Assembly (NCBI GenBank): GCA_001797845.1
Contig: MGQN01000036.1
Location: 111,760 to 133,397, forward strand
Length of the DNA stretch: 21,638 bases
Source of the DNA: Deltaproteobacteria bacterium RBG_16_44_11
GTDB lineage: Bacteria; Desulfobacterota; Syntrophia; Syntrophales; Smithellaceae
Direction: 5' to 3'
The position numbers were made by a program, and so were the translations under genes. This document shows positions 7,324 through 16,023 of the stretch, piece after piece. Under the pieces are notes generated by a model, which ran no database searches, had not been told where the DNA came from, and worked only from the letters and a program-made list of their open reading frames with translations. The stretch's first letter is position 1. Each line of letters opens with the position of its first letter.

Positions 7324-7367
7324 TGATGATTTCTGTTTAGCTCTCTTAACAATTAAGGTTGCTTATT

Positions 7368-8750
7368 ATGTCCAAAATTCTGGTTATTGATGACGATGCC
7401 TCGATTCGGGAAACCCTTGATTTGTATTTGATCGAGGAAGGGTACAAGGTGGAAACCGCGGAAAATGGAACGGAGGGTTTGAACAAATACGTCCAAAATC
7501 CTGCCGATGTTGTGATTTTGGATATTCGACTGCCTGACGTTGATGGGTTTTCGGTTTTGGAAGATCTGAAGGAAGAAAATGAAAACGTCAAAGTAATCAT
7601 GATTACCGCTTTTCATGATATGGAAACAACAATAAACGCCATGAAAAGCGGAGCGTTTGATTATATTCACAAGCCGGTAAATGTTGATGAATTGGATATC
7701 GCGATAAAAAAAGCCTTAAAATCATTGGAAATGGAAAAAAAGATTGATGGGCTATTGATGGAACCTTCACGTAATTTCCGGGTCGGAGATATTATCGGCA
7801 CCGGTAATGAAATGCGTGAAATTTTCAAGACCATCGGTATTGTTTCACAAAGCCGCACAACTGTTCTCATCCAGGGAGAGAGCGGTACGGGCAAAGAATT
7901 AATCGCCAAGGTCATCCATCATAATACGTCGCCCGATGAACCGTTTATTGCAGTCAATTGTTCGGCGATTGTCGAGACATTGTTGGAATCGGAATTATTC
8001 GGTCACGAAAAAGGTTCATTTACCGGCGCCATTGCCCGTAAACAGGGGAAATTTGAATTAGCCCGGTATGGCACGGTTTTTCTGGATGAAATCAGCGAAA
8101 TGTCGATAAATTTACAGGCAAAACTCCTACGTGTTTTGCAGGAAATGGAATTCGACAGGGTAGGGGGCAAAGACAAGGTTAAGGTTAGTGCCAGAATTAT
8201 GGCCGCGACCAATAAAGATTTAAAGACTCTGGTGAAGGAAGGAAAATTTCGCGACGATTTGTATTACCGTCTGAATATCGTGTCCATTACGATTCCACCG
8301 CTGCGCACGCGCCGCCAGGATATTTCGCCGTTGATTGATTATTTGCTGGCCAAGATTAATTTGGATTTGCATAAAAAAGTCATCGGCGTTTCCGACGAGA
8401 TGATGGAAATCTTTATGAGTTACGATTGGCCGGGCAATATTCGCGAATTGGAAAATTTATTAGTGCGTGCCTGTGTTGTGGCTCAGGGCCAGGTCTTGGG
8501 CAAGGGTGATTTTCCGGAATTGGGGAAGGATGAAATAACAAAGGCGCGAAAAGATGAAACCGCGAATGTGTTTACCTCTTCTGAGGCGGGTAAACTTTTA
8601 ACGCTGGATGAAGTTGAAGAGCGCTATATAAGAAAAGTAATTAAAGAAACGGATAAAAACAAAGGGGAAATTTGTGAGATATTGGGAATTTCCCGGCCTA
8701 CTTTTGAGAGGAAGTTGGAGAAGTATGGGATTACTTTTGAGCGCGAGTGA
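7368..8750 (+). CDS. NtrC-family sigma-54-dependent response regulator
   Basis: The 460-residue protein activates sigma-54 promoters after phosphorylation by its kinase. The receiver domain (1-120) has acidic D8-D10, phospho-acceptor D52, T80 and K102. The AAA+ domain (about 147-375) has Walker A GESGTGKE (170-177), GSFTGA (216-221, the sigma-54 contact loop with the common Ala-to-Ser change), Walker B TVFLDEI, and an arginine-rich LNIVSITIPPLRTRRQDI segment. The C-terminal Fis-type helix-turn-helix is NKGEICEILGISRPTFERKL. ATG 7368 was preferred over an in-frame TTG at 7359: it gives the usual MSKILVIDD start, and AAGG at 7355-7358 is well spaced for it. Regulated genes are not identifiable here; no clear -24/-12 site was found by eye. 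Confidence 0.95.
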   Translation: MSKILVIDDDASIRETLDLYLIEEGYKVETAENGTEGLNKYVQNPADVVILDIRLPDVDGFSVLEDLKEENENVKVIMITAFHDMETTINAMKSGAFDYIHKPVNVDELDIAIKKALKSLEMEKKIDGLLMEPSRNFRVGDIIGTGNEMREIFKTIGIVSQSRTTVLIQGESGTGKELIAKVIHHNTSPDEPFIAVNCSAIVETLLESELFGHEKGSFTGAIARKQGKFELARYGTVFLDEISEMSINLQAKLLRVLQEMEFDRVGGKDKVKVSARIMAATNKDLKTLVKEGKFRDDLYYRLNIVSITIPPLRTRRQDISPLIDYLLAKINLDLHKKVIGVSDEMMEIFMSYDWPGNIRELENLLVRACVVAQGQVLGKGDFPELGKDEITKARKDETANVFTSSEAGKLLTLDEVEERYIRKVIKETDKNKGEICEILGISRPTFERKLEKYGITFERE

Positions 8751-8874
8751 GGGGCTGTTGAAAAATGCCTATCTGCTGTGTTGCGCTCCGTTCGCGTCGT
8801 TGCGACCTACGGAAAAGTAGGCCTCATTCCGCGATACTCGCGCGCCTTGCATCTAAGCTTTTTTGAACAGCCCC
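8751..8874 (+). repeat. Inverted-repeat element, copy A
   Basis: This 124-bp non-coding element has terminal inverted repeats GGGGCTGTTGAAAAA / TTTTTTGAACAGCCCC (one mismatch). The interior holds blocks shared with copies at 17629 and 20576: TTGCGCT, TAGGCCTCATTCC, CGCGCGCCTTGCATCT. It starts on the base after the stop codon of the regulator gene, so it could also act as a 3' hairpin. No transposase is present, as in MITE-like or REP-like elements. Confidence 0.85.
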
Positions 8875-8887
8875 AGAATTTGTTATT

Positions 8888-8925
8888 CCCGCGCAAGCGG
8901 GCGAAGTGCCCTTTAAGTTGAATCC
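8888..8925. repeat. Small GC hairpin repeat
   Basis: CCCGC-GCAA-GCGGG (8888-8901) is a perfect short hairpin. It is followed by TAAGTTGAATCC (8914-8925), which also occurs at 1009-1020 beside another GC hairpin. It lies next to inverted-repeat copy A and is probably a second dispersed repeat family. Confidence 0.4.
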
Positions 8926-9164
8926 AGTAAAAAAGAGTAGATATAATGAATAGGAAGACTGATATTTAAAGACGTGGTCATATTATACTTCCTGTAGTCA
9001 GGAAACCCCTAACCAAGACAGAAATACAAGATTTCAATCCGTTATCAATAAGGCCATATCATTTCCTATTTTAAAAATAATAAATTGTGTTAGAATAATG
9101 TTCAAACGAGTAAAAAATCACTCGGGCAAATAGGTATTTACCTGCCGCACACTTGGAGGAGCAT

Positions 9165-9914
9165 ATGTCTCAATTACGAAGTTATTCTATAGCCATAGGT
9201 TTGATGATAATCATTCTTTGCACGATGCATTCTACTCTTTTCGCTAAATCTTGGATTAGTCAGTTCGATATTGAACGTCTCCATCAGAATCGAAAAGTTT
9301 TGGAGTCCAGTTTGCAGATAGTAAAGAAAATATCTCTCATAAAGCAGCCAACAGCCATGGAAATCTTACATATTTACAAGGCCGAGCAGGCGATTAGTGG
9401 CTGCATTTGGGGCGAGCCTAGCAAAACCATCACCACTAATCAGTCTTTTAATTGTGCTGCGGATACCAAAGTGCGAGCTGAAATTATTCTTTACGTTCGA
9501 ACAAATCAATCCCGTTTTAAAGTAGTTGAGGACGGATTTAAGGGTGAGTATAATTTTTTCGAACCAAACCGATATTGGCTTGATCGTATAAATGAAAGTT
9601 TTCCAAATTCGCCAGAGAGTAAGGAAATTGAATTTGATTTAGATTTTAATGAATTCATGCGTGAATTTGATATTTATAAGAAAGCAAAAGGTCAATCTTG
9701 CGAGCAACACATCAAACAATCCTTTAAGGAAGGCTGGTATACAATATATACAAAAGATTTCATCAAGCAGTGGATTCCAGAGTGTGAACAGGCACGAAAG
9801 GACTTCAGGATCGGCAGAAAGAAGTTGTTGGAAAAATTTCAAAACGCACCATTCACCAAGAAACTACAAGACATTGATGAAACCACAATTGTTATCTTCC
9901 ATTCTGAATGCTAG
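9165..9914 (+). CDS. Secreted protein of unknown function
   Basis: The 249-residue protein begins with a clear export signal: basic start, hydrophobic core (about 8-20) and a likely cut near STLFA-K (about residue 27). The mature part is mostly helical and charged, rich in Lys and Glu, with five or so Cys spread through it (GCIWG, FNCAAD, QSCEQH, PECEQ, final HSEC). These could form disulfides in the periplasm. The ATG at 9165 was preferred over TTG 9153 because GGAGGA (9155-9160) sits at the right distance. No family is recognised. It stands alone between repeats and ysxC. Composition is more AT-rich than the hdr operon, which may hint at separate origin. Confidence 0.65.
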   Translation: MSQLRSYSIAIGLMIIILCTMHSTLFAKSWISQFDIERLHQNRKVLESSLQIVKKISLIKQPTAMEILHIYKAEQAISGCIWGEPSKTITTNQSFNCAADTKVRAEIILYVRTNQSRFKVVEDGFKGEYNFFEPNRYWLDRINESFPNSPESKEIEFDLDFNEFMREFDIYKKAKGQSCEQHIKQSFKEGWYTIYTKDFIKQWIPECEQARKDFRIGRKKLLEKFQNAPFTKKLQDIDETTIVIFHSEC

Positions 9915-10127
9915 ATTATTGTTTGGAAGAAATTAAATAAAGTTATATTTACTATCCGGCTAATTAATTAGTCAGATGCGCATTATTGGCGCTCGTGAAT
10001 TTTTGTTGCAATTATTTTATATATTAACATTTCAAGTATTAATAATTAATCCCATCAAGACTAAAAATTATTGATAAGTAGGTGAAAGAAACAGGGAAAT
10101 TATAGGCAGTGCCCTAATATTTAAATT

Positions 10128-10739
10128 ATGAAAATAATAAGTGCGGAATTTATAAAGAGTGCCGTATGGCCGCCACAATATCCTCCGGCGACATTGCCGG
10201 AAATCGCTTTTGTGGGGCGTTCCAATGTCGGTAAATCATCTTTAATCAACACGCTCGTCGGGCGTAAAAATTTGGCTAAAACAAGCAATTCTCCCGGGCG
10301 GACGCAGCTCATCAATTTTTTTACTATCAATGAAAAAATATCGTTTGTGGATTTGCCCGGCTATGGTTTTGCCAAGGTTTCCCAGTCTGTGAAAAAAAAC
10401 TGGGGGGAAATGGTGGAAGCTTATCTTAAAGAGCGGCAAAGTCTTTCTTTGGTAATTTTTATTTTGGATATTCGGCGCAATCCCAGCAAAGACGATTTGT
10501 CCCTGCGGGATTGGCTCGACCAATACCGCATACCTTATCAGTATATTTTAACAAAGAGCGATAAACTGTCAAATAACCAGTTAACAGCGCAAAAGCGCGC
10601 AATCGAAAAAGACCTGCATTTATCTTCAAAGGACAGGATAATCATTTTTTCCGCAAAAACCCAGAAAGGCAAGGATGAAATCTGGCAGGCATTGGAAGAC
10701 CATTTGCGTTTGTCGGAAAAGCACCCGGTATACCCTTAA
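10128..10739 (+). CDS. ysxC: Ribosome-assembly GTPase YsxC/EngB
   Basis: The 203-residue TRAFAC-class GTPase is needed for assembly of the large ribosomal subunit in bacteria. G1 is GRSNVGKSS (30-38), the G2 region is NSPGRTQLINFF with the conserved Thr, G3 is DLPGYGFAKV (75-84), G4 is TKSD (142-145) and G5 is SAK (175-177). The N-terminus (SAEFIKSA...PEIAFVGRSN) and length are typical of the family. The ribosome binding site is poor, but the start fits the family. It ends 334 bp before the hdr operon and seems to be a separate unit. Confidence 0.95.
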   Translation: MKIISAEFIKSAVWPPQYPPATLPEIAFVGRSNVGKSSLINTLVGRKNLAKTSNSPGRTQLINFFTINEKISFVDLPGYGFAKVSQSVKKNWGEMVEAYLKERQSLSLVIFILDIRRNPSKDDLSLRDWLDQYRIPYQYILTKSDKLSNNQLTAQKRAIEKDLHLSSKDRIIIFSAKTQKGKDEIWQALEDHLRLSEKHPVYP

Positions 10740-10910
10740 TAATTATCGCTGAATTTATTGGATTAAGTGTAAAAAACTGAATGGGCATTTGTCGCTTTTA
10801 TCTGGAATATCTAGCGGAGAAAAGTATAAATATTTTTTGACCAAAAATGCTGATTTGCCAATGATTTTTCCTTTGAAGAGCTTTTAATCGATTCAGAAAA
10901 TAAATTTTCC

Positions 10911-10925
10911 TTGACCAATGGTCAA
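10911..10925. promoter_or_regulatory. Operator-like palindrome over the -35 box
   Basis: TTGACCA-A-TGGTCAA is a perfect 7-1-7 palindrome that includes the -35 hexamer. A matching half-site, TTGACCA, lies 74 bp upstream (10837-10843). Repressors of the TetR, MarR or GntR types use such sites, but the regulator is not in this window. Confidence 0.55.
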
Positions 10926-10939
10926 AAATTTTTTATATA
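10911..10939 (+). promoter_or_regulatory. Promoter of the hdr/flox operon
   Basis: TTGACC (10911-10916) and TATATA (10934-10939) are separated by exactly 17 bp. Both boxes are close to the sigma-70 consensus. It is the best promoter in the gap before the seven-gene operon, and no promoter of this quality was noticed in the short gaps within it. Confidence 0.65.
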
Positions 10940-10951
10940 CTTTTAGTATAT
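10935..10951. promoter_or_regulatory. Second palindrome over the -10 box and start site
   Basis: ATATACT-TTT-AGTATAT is a perfect 7-3-7 inverted repeat. It overlaps the -10 box and the expected transcription start. It could be a second operator or simply an easily melted start region. Confidence 0.4.
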
Positions 10952-11073
10952 GTAACAAAGCGTCTGAATTTGACAGGATAATTAAACTATGTTAGCCCAC
11001 CAAAGTTTATCCGACCCGGCATTAAACAATATTCTAAAAAGCTTAATATATAAAGAACATAGAGGAGTATCAA

Positions 11074-14000
11074 GTGCTGAAAGAAGATGAAAAAGTTGGT
11101 GCAGTAATGGTTGTTGGCTCAGGAATCGCCGGCATTCAGGCTTCCCTCGATTTAGCCAATTCCGGAATGAAAGTCTATTTGGTCGAAAATGGGATCAGCA
11201 TCGGCGGCGTCATGGCGCAGCTCGATAAGACTTTCCCCACAAATGACTGCTCCGCCTGTATATTATCGCCGAAACTGGTTGAAGTAGGCCGTCACCCCAA
11301 CGTAGAAATCAAAACACGACGAACAGTGGAGTCGGTCGAAGGTGAACCGGGAAAATTTAAAGTTAAGTTAACCAGTGCTCCTCGTTTTGTTAATCTGGAT
11401 AAATGTACCGGGTGCGGTGATTGCGCCAATGTTTGTCCGGTTTCCGTGAAAGCGGAATTCAACGGTAATTTAAGCGAGAGAAAAGCAATCTATCGTCATT
11501 TCCCGCAGGCAATTCCCAGCGGTTTTGCCATTGACAAACTGGGAACCTCTCCCTGTAAAGCCAATTGTCCAACTCATATCAGTGTGCAGGGTTATGTGGC
11601 CTTAATTGGCCAGGGCAAGTTTAAAGAAGCCCTTAAGCTCATTAAGAGGGACAACCCTTTTCCCATCGTCTGCGGTCGCGTTTGTAACCATCCCTGCGAG
11701 ACGGCCTGTATGCGGGGCAAGGTGGACGATCCTATCGACATTATGCACCTGAAGCGCTTTGTCGCCGATCTTGATCTGAATAGTGATACGCGTTACCTGC
11801 CGGAAAAGAAAGAAAACAAGGGCAAGAAGGTCGCTGTTGTGGGCGCTGGTCCTTCGGGACTGACCTGCGCTTATTACCTGGCCATCGAAGGCTACGATGT
11901 GGAGGTATTTGAAGCGCTGCCGGTGGCGGGCGGCTGGATGGCCGTCGGTATTCCAGAATACCGCCTTCCCAAAAATGTTCTGAATGCGGAGATCAAGGTT
12001 ATTGAAGATCTGGGAGTAAAGATTCATCTCAACACAAAAATTGGGAAAGATATTCCCTTTGATAAGCTCCGCAAAGATTACAGCGCGATATTCATCGGCT
12101 GCGGCACCATGAAAAGCAGTAAGCTCAATATTCCCGGTGAAGATATGCAGGGCGTTATCCACGGTGTGGATTATTTGATGCAGATTAACCTGGGCAAAAA
12201 AGTATCTCTGGGTGACAGAGTTGCCGTCATCGGCGGCGGCAACGTGGCGATGGATGCCGTCCGGACAGCTGTTCGAACAGGCTCCAAGAATGTTTTCATT
12301 CTCTATCGCCGGACCCGCGCGGAGATGCCCGCCTCACCCGAAGAAATTGAAGAAGCGCTGGAAGAAGGAATTGAAATGAAATTCCTCGTTGCCCCTAAAC
12401 GAGTCGTGGGTAAGGATGGAAAAGTCACCGGCATCGAATGTACGCGTATGGAATTGGGCGAACCGGATCAAAGCGGCCGTCGCCGTCCCATTGAAATAAA
12501 GGGTTCCGAATTTATCGTCGAATGCGATGCCATTCTTCCCGCCATCGGTCAGGAAGCAGATTTATCTTTTATTACAAAGGAAAGCGGTGTCTCCATCAAT
12601 AAGTGGAATAATATTGATTACGACAAAGTTACTTATGCGACAAATATTGCCGGTGTTTTTTCCGGCGGTGACGTTGTTACCGGGCCGCAAACAGTTGTCA
12701 AAGCCGTCTATTCCGGCAAAGAAGCGGCCAAATCCATTAACCGTTATCTTCTAGGCGAGGATATCAAGGCTGGTCGCGAAAAAGACTGGACCAAAGACTT
12801 GGCCGATAAAGCTGATGTCTCCAATGTGCCCAAAAGCCCGCGCGTGGAATACCCCAACATGAAACCGGAAGACCGCAGGACCAACTTCAAAGAAGTCGGT
12901 ATCGGTTTTAACGAAGCGCAAGCCGTGGCGGAAGCATTGCGCTGCCTCAACTGCGGTATCTGTTCCGAATGTTACCAGTGCGTCGATGCCTGTATTGCCA
13001 AAGCTGTTGATCATAACATGAAAGTTGAAGAAGAAACAATTGAAGTCGGCGCGGTCATCGCGTCGCCCGGTTTTGAAATATTTGACGCCCGTCTCCGCGG
13101 TGAGTACGGCTACGGCATTTATAAAAACGTTGTCTCGGCAATTCAGTTTGAGCGAATTCTATCCGCTTCGGGGCCATTCTTCGGCCACGTGCAGAGAATT
13201 TCCGATGGTAAGGAACCAAAAAAAATAGCATTCATTCAATGCGTCGGTTCCCGTGATGTATCTTGTGATAACAGCTGGTGTTCGTCGGTTTGCTGTATGT
13301 ATGCGACCAAAGAAGCGATCATCGGCAAGGAACACGCCAAAGGACTGGAACCCACCATTTTCTATATGGATATCCGCGCCCACGGTAAAGATTTTGACCG
13401 TTTTGTTAATCGCGCCAAAGAAGAATACGGTATTCGCTACATCCGGTCAATGCCTTCGGTAATTAAAGAAATGCAGCAGACCAATAATCTGCTGATTAAA
13501 TACGTCAATCAAGATGGAACATTTACCGAAGAAGAATTTGATATGGTCGTTCTTTCCGTTGGCCTCATGCCGCCCAAGGAAGCCAAAAAACTTGCGGGCA
13601 GTCTGGGAATCGAACTGGAAGAGCATGGCTTTTGCAAAACGCAGTTGGAAAATCCCGTGCAGACATCGCGTCCCGGCGTTTTTGTTTGCGGAGCATTCGG
13701 CGGGCCTAAAGACATTCCCGAAACAGTTATGGAAGCAAGCGCCGCCGCCGCCTGCGCGGAAGGAATTCTGGCGGCTAAACGCGGCACGATGATTACCGCA
13801 GAAGAAAATCCGGAAGAAAAAGATTTACGAGGCACTGGGCCGCGTACCGGTGTATTTGTTTGCCACTGCGGCATCAACATCGGAGGTGTTGTTGACGTAC
13901 CGGCCGTGCGGGATTATGCCAAAACATTGCCGACTGTTGTTTATTCAGCCGACAATCTGTTTACCTGTTCTCAGGATACGGCGGTGAAAATGGCCGAGGT

Positions 14001-15501
14001 AATCAAAGAACAGAATTTGACTCGAGTTGTTGTGGCTTCCTGTTCGCCGCGCACACACGAAGGTCTTTTCCAGGAAAACTGCGAAAAGGCCGGTCTCAAC
14101 AGATATTTATTTGAGATGGCCAATATCCGCGATCAGGATTCCTGGGTGCATATGCACGAGCCGGAAGCGGCCACCCAAAAAGCAAAAGATTTGCTGCGCA
14201 TGGCTGTGGCGAAAGCTCAATATCTCAAACCGTTGAAACCGGGACAGCTTTCTGTCAAGCATCAGGCTCTGATTATCGGTGGCGGTTTGGCTGGTATCAC
14301 CGCGGCCTTGTCGTTGGCTGATCAGGGATTCGCTTCTTACATTGTGGAAAAAGAAGAACGTCTCGGTGGTAATTACAGTCACCTTTATAAAACGCTCGAA
14401 GGTCTCGATACCCGCGCGCATCTGAAAGCGCTTTTGGAAAAGGTTTATAAAAATCCATTAATCACGGTAGCCACCGGCGCTAAGATCGAAAAGATAGAAG
14501 GCTTTATCGGAAATTACAAGACAACTGTAAAAGTTAAAGAAGGTGAAAAAGTTTTCGAGCATGGCGTGGTGATCGTCGCGACCGGCGCTTATGAAAACAA
14601 ACCCCAAGAGTATCTCTATGGCCAAAACGCCAAAGTGAAAACGCAAAGAGAGCTGGAAACTTTGATTTACGAAAAAGATCCCAAGCTGGCGGCCGTGAAA
14701 AACGTGGTTATGATTCAATGTGTAGGCAGCCGCGAGAAGGAAAGACCTTATTGCAGCCGTTACTGTTGCTCTGAAGCGATTAAAAACGCGCTCGAACTGA
14801 AAGCTGCCGATCCTTCCCGTGACATCACGATTATTTACCGTGATATTCGCACCTTTGCTTTCAAAGAGGACTATTATAAGAAAGCAAGAGAAGAGAATAT
14901 CAAATTTATATCTTATGAAGAAAACCGTAAACCGGAAGTGGTTGCGGCAGGCGATAAAGTCGAAGTGAATGTTTTTGATCCGATTCTTAATGAGGCGGTT
15001 GTGTTGCCCGCCGATGTTGTCGCCCTGAGTGTCGGCGTTGTGCCGAATCCCGAAAACGCGGCGGTCGGCAATATGCTGAAAGTGCCCACCAATCAGGACG
15101 GGTTTTTCCTGGAAGCACACGTGAAGTTACGACCGGTCGATTTTCAGACCGATGGTGTGTTTATGTGCGGCATGGCCCATTCGCCCAAGTTCAGTGACGA
15201 GTCGATCACTCAGGCTAACGCCGCAGTGTCGCGCGCCTGCACAATACTAACTCTCGATTTCATTGAGGCGGAAGGTAAAACAGCCTATGTCAATAAAGAA
15301 CGTTGTTCGGCTTGCGGTCTTTGCGAAATCAATTGTCCGTATAGCGCTATTGAGGTTGATGTTAAGGAAGGCTGCGCGGTCGTTAATACTGTTTTGTGTA
15401 AAGGATGCGGCGTCTGTACGGCGTCCTGCCGCATGAACGCGGTCGACCTATACGGATTTAACAATGAAGAGGTATTGGCGCAAATCGAGAATATAAGTTA
15501 A
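11074..15501 (+). CDS. Double HdrA with inserted GltD/NfnL-like flavoprotein
   Basis: HdrA is the flavin-bifurcating core of heterodisulfide reductases. This 1475-residue protein holds two. HdrA-1 starts directly with its FAD domain (GSGIAG 14-19; NDCSACILSPK) and a ferredoxin motif CTGCGDCANVCP (111-122). A GltD/NfnL-like NAD(P)H flavoprotein then follows (about 150-600): Cys 161, 165, 200, 204, 208 and 212, FAD site GAGPSG (257-262), nucleotide site GGGNVAMDA (from 387) and GGDVVTGP. HdrA-1 resumes with CLNCGICSECYQCVDAC (624-640) and QCVGSRD (C723). HdrA-2 (about 925-1475) is full length: VCHCGINIGG (C930, C932), CSPRTHEG, FAD site GGGLAG (1069-1074), QCVGSRE (C1216) and two [4Fe-4S] sites (C1411-1421, C1442-1452). 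Start: GTG after AGAGGAGT. First gene of the operon; predicted to split electrons between NAD(P)H, ferredoxin and HdrBC. Confidence 0.93.
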   Translation: MLKEDEKVGAVMVVGSGIAGIQASLDLANSGMKVYLVENGISIGGVMAQLDKTFPTNDCSACILSPKLVEVGRHPNVEIKTRRTVESVEGEPGKFKVKLTSAPRFVNLDKCTGCGDCANVCPVSVKAEFNGNLSERKAIYRHFPQAIPSGFAIDKLGTSPCKANCPTHISVQGYVALIGQGKFKEALKLIKRDNPFPIVCGRVCNHPCETACMRGKVDDPIDIMHLKRFVADLDLNSDTRYLPEKKENKGKKVAVVGAGPSGLTCAYYLAIEGYDVEVFEALPVAGGWMAVGIPEYRLPKNVLNAEIKVIEDLGVKIHLNTKIGKDIPFDKLRKDYSAIFIGCGTMKSSKLNIPGEDMQGVIHGVDYLMQINLGKKVSLGDRVAVIGGGNVAMDAVRTAVRTGSKNVFILYRRTRAEMPASPEEIEEALEEGIEMKFLVAPKRVVGKDGKVTGIECTRMELGEPDQSGRRRPIEIKGSEFIVECDAILPAIGQEADLSFITKESGVSINKWNNIDYDKVTYATNIAGVFSGGDVVTGPQTVVKAVYSGKEAAKSINRYLLGEDIKAGREKDWTKDLADKADVSNVPKSPRVEYPNMKPEDRRTNFKEVGIGFNEAQAVAEALRCLNCGICSECYQCVDACIAKAVDHNMKVEEETIEVGAVIASPGFEIFDARLRGEYGYGIYKNVVSAIQFERILSASGPFFGHVQRISDGKEPKKIAFIQCVGSRDVSCDNSWCSSVCCMYATKEAIIGKEHAKGLEPTIFYMDIRAHGKDFDRFVNRAKEEYGIRYIRSMPSVIKEMQQTNNLLIKYVNQDGTFTEEEFDMVVLSVGLMPPKEAKKLAGSLGIELEEHGFCKTQLENPVQTSRPGVFVCGAFGGPKDIPETVMEASAAAACAEGILAAKRGTMITAEENPEEKDLRGTGPRTGVFVCHCGINIGGVVDVPAVRDYAKTLPTVVYSADNLFTCSQDTAVKMAEVIKEQNLTRVVVASCSPRTHEGLFQENCEKAGLNRYLFEMANIRDQDSWVHMHEPEAATQKAKDLLRMAVAKAQYLKPLKPGQLSVKHQALIIGGGLAGITAALSLADQGFASYIVEKEERLGGNYSHLYKTLEGLDTRAHLKALLEKVYKNPLITVATGAKIEKIEGFIGNYKTTVKVKEGEKVFEHGVVIVATGAYENKPQEYLYGQNAKVKTQRELETLIYEKDPKLAAVKNVVMIQCVGSREKERPYCSRYCCSEAIKNALELKAADPSRDITIIYRDIRTFAFKEDYYKKAREENIKFISYEENRKPEVVAAGDKVEVNVFDPILNEAVVLPADVVALSVGVVPNPENAAVGNMLKVPTNQDGFFLEAHVKLRPVDFQTDGVFMCGMAHSPKFSDESITQANAAVSRACTILTLDFIEAEGKTAYVNKERCSACGLCEINCPYSAIEVDVKEGCAVVNTVLCKGCGVCTASCRMNAVDLYGFNNEEVLAQIENIS

Positions 15502-15540
15502 AAAAACGGCTGGGCAAGTCAAGCCGAAGATGGAGAATGT

Positions 15541-15981
15541 ATGGCTGAGAATTTGGCAAGTAAAGATTGGGAACCGAAAATTGTTGCCATCGTCTGCAAC
15601 TGGTGTACTTATGCCGGCGCCGATCTGGCGGGCATCAGTAGAATTCAGTATCCACCGAATGTAAGAATTATCCGCGTTCCCTGCACAGGAAGAATTAATC
15701 CTTTTTACATAGTGAAGGCCTTGCAGACCGGCGCTGATGGAGTTCTGGTTTCCGGTTGTCACCCGGGAGAGTGTCATTACATATCCGGAAATTTAGTGGC
15801 GCGCCGGAAGTTTGCCGCTTTGAAGAGCTTTTTGTCTTATATCGGCATGGAAGGCGATAGAACCATGTTTACCTGGGTTTCCGCATCCGAAGGCGACCGC
15901 TTCGCGCAAGTTATCAGAGGCGTTACAGCCAAAGTTAAAGCTTTAGGACCGGCGGATAAACTTAAAAAGAAACTTGGTTAA
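15541..15981 (+). CDS. MvhD/FlxD-type [2Fe-2S] electron-transfer subunit
   Basis: The 146-residue protein belongs to the MvhD family, which passes electrons from a partner oxidoreductase to the HdrA flavin. Conserved Cys are C19 and C22 (VCNWCTYAGADLAG), C48 (VPCTGRINP), and C73 and C78 (SGCHPGECHY), the normal cluster-binding set. GGAG lies 5 bp before the ATG. It directly follows the double HdrA with a 39-bp gap. In Hdr-Flox systems the equivalent is FlxD; in methanogens it links Mvh hydrogenase to Hdr. No hydrogenase is encoded here, so the partner is more likely the AsrB-like reductase at 19735. Confidence 0.92.
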   Translation: MAENLASKDWEPKIVAIVCNWCTYAGADLAGISRIQYPPNVRIIRVPCTGRINPFYIVKALQTGADGVLVSGCHPGECHYISGNLVARRKFAALKSFLSYIGMEGDRTMFTWVSASEGDRFAQVIRGVTAKVKALGPADKLKKKLG

Positions 15982-16023
15982 TATTGGAATAAAAGAACTA
16001 AACTAAACGGGGAAACAATAACT

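Larger units (their letters stand above)
10740..11073 (+). other. Regulatory intergenic region before the hdr operon
   Basis: This 334-bp AT-rich region holds a promoter and two palindromes (10911-10951), described separately, and an isolated half-site TTGACCA at 10837-10843. From the predicted start near 10946 the leader is about 128 nt and ends in AGAGGAGT (11061-11068), a good ribosome binding site for the GTG at 11074. No riboswitch was recognised in the leader. Confidence 0.55.

Noticed and set aside
8751..8925. CRISPR array or insertion sequence
   Set aside because: There are no regularly spaced direct repeats and no transposase; the copies are single palindromic elements far apart.
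11074..12750. Separate glutamate synthase small subunit gene (gltD)
   Set aside because: The GltD-like part is in frame inside the HdrA-like protein, has HdrA sequence on both sides, and there is no gltB.
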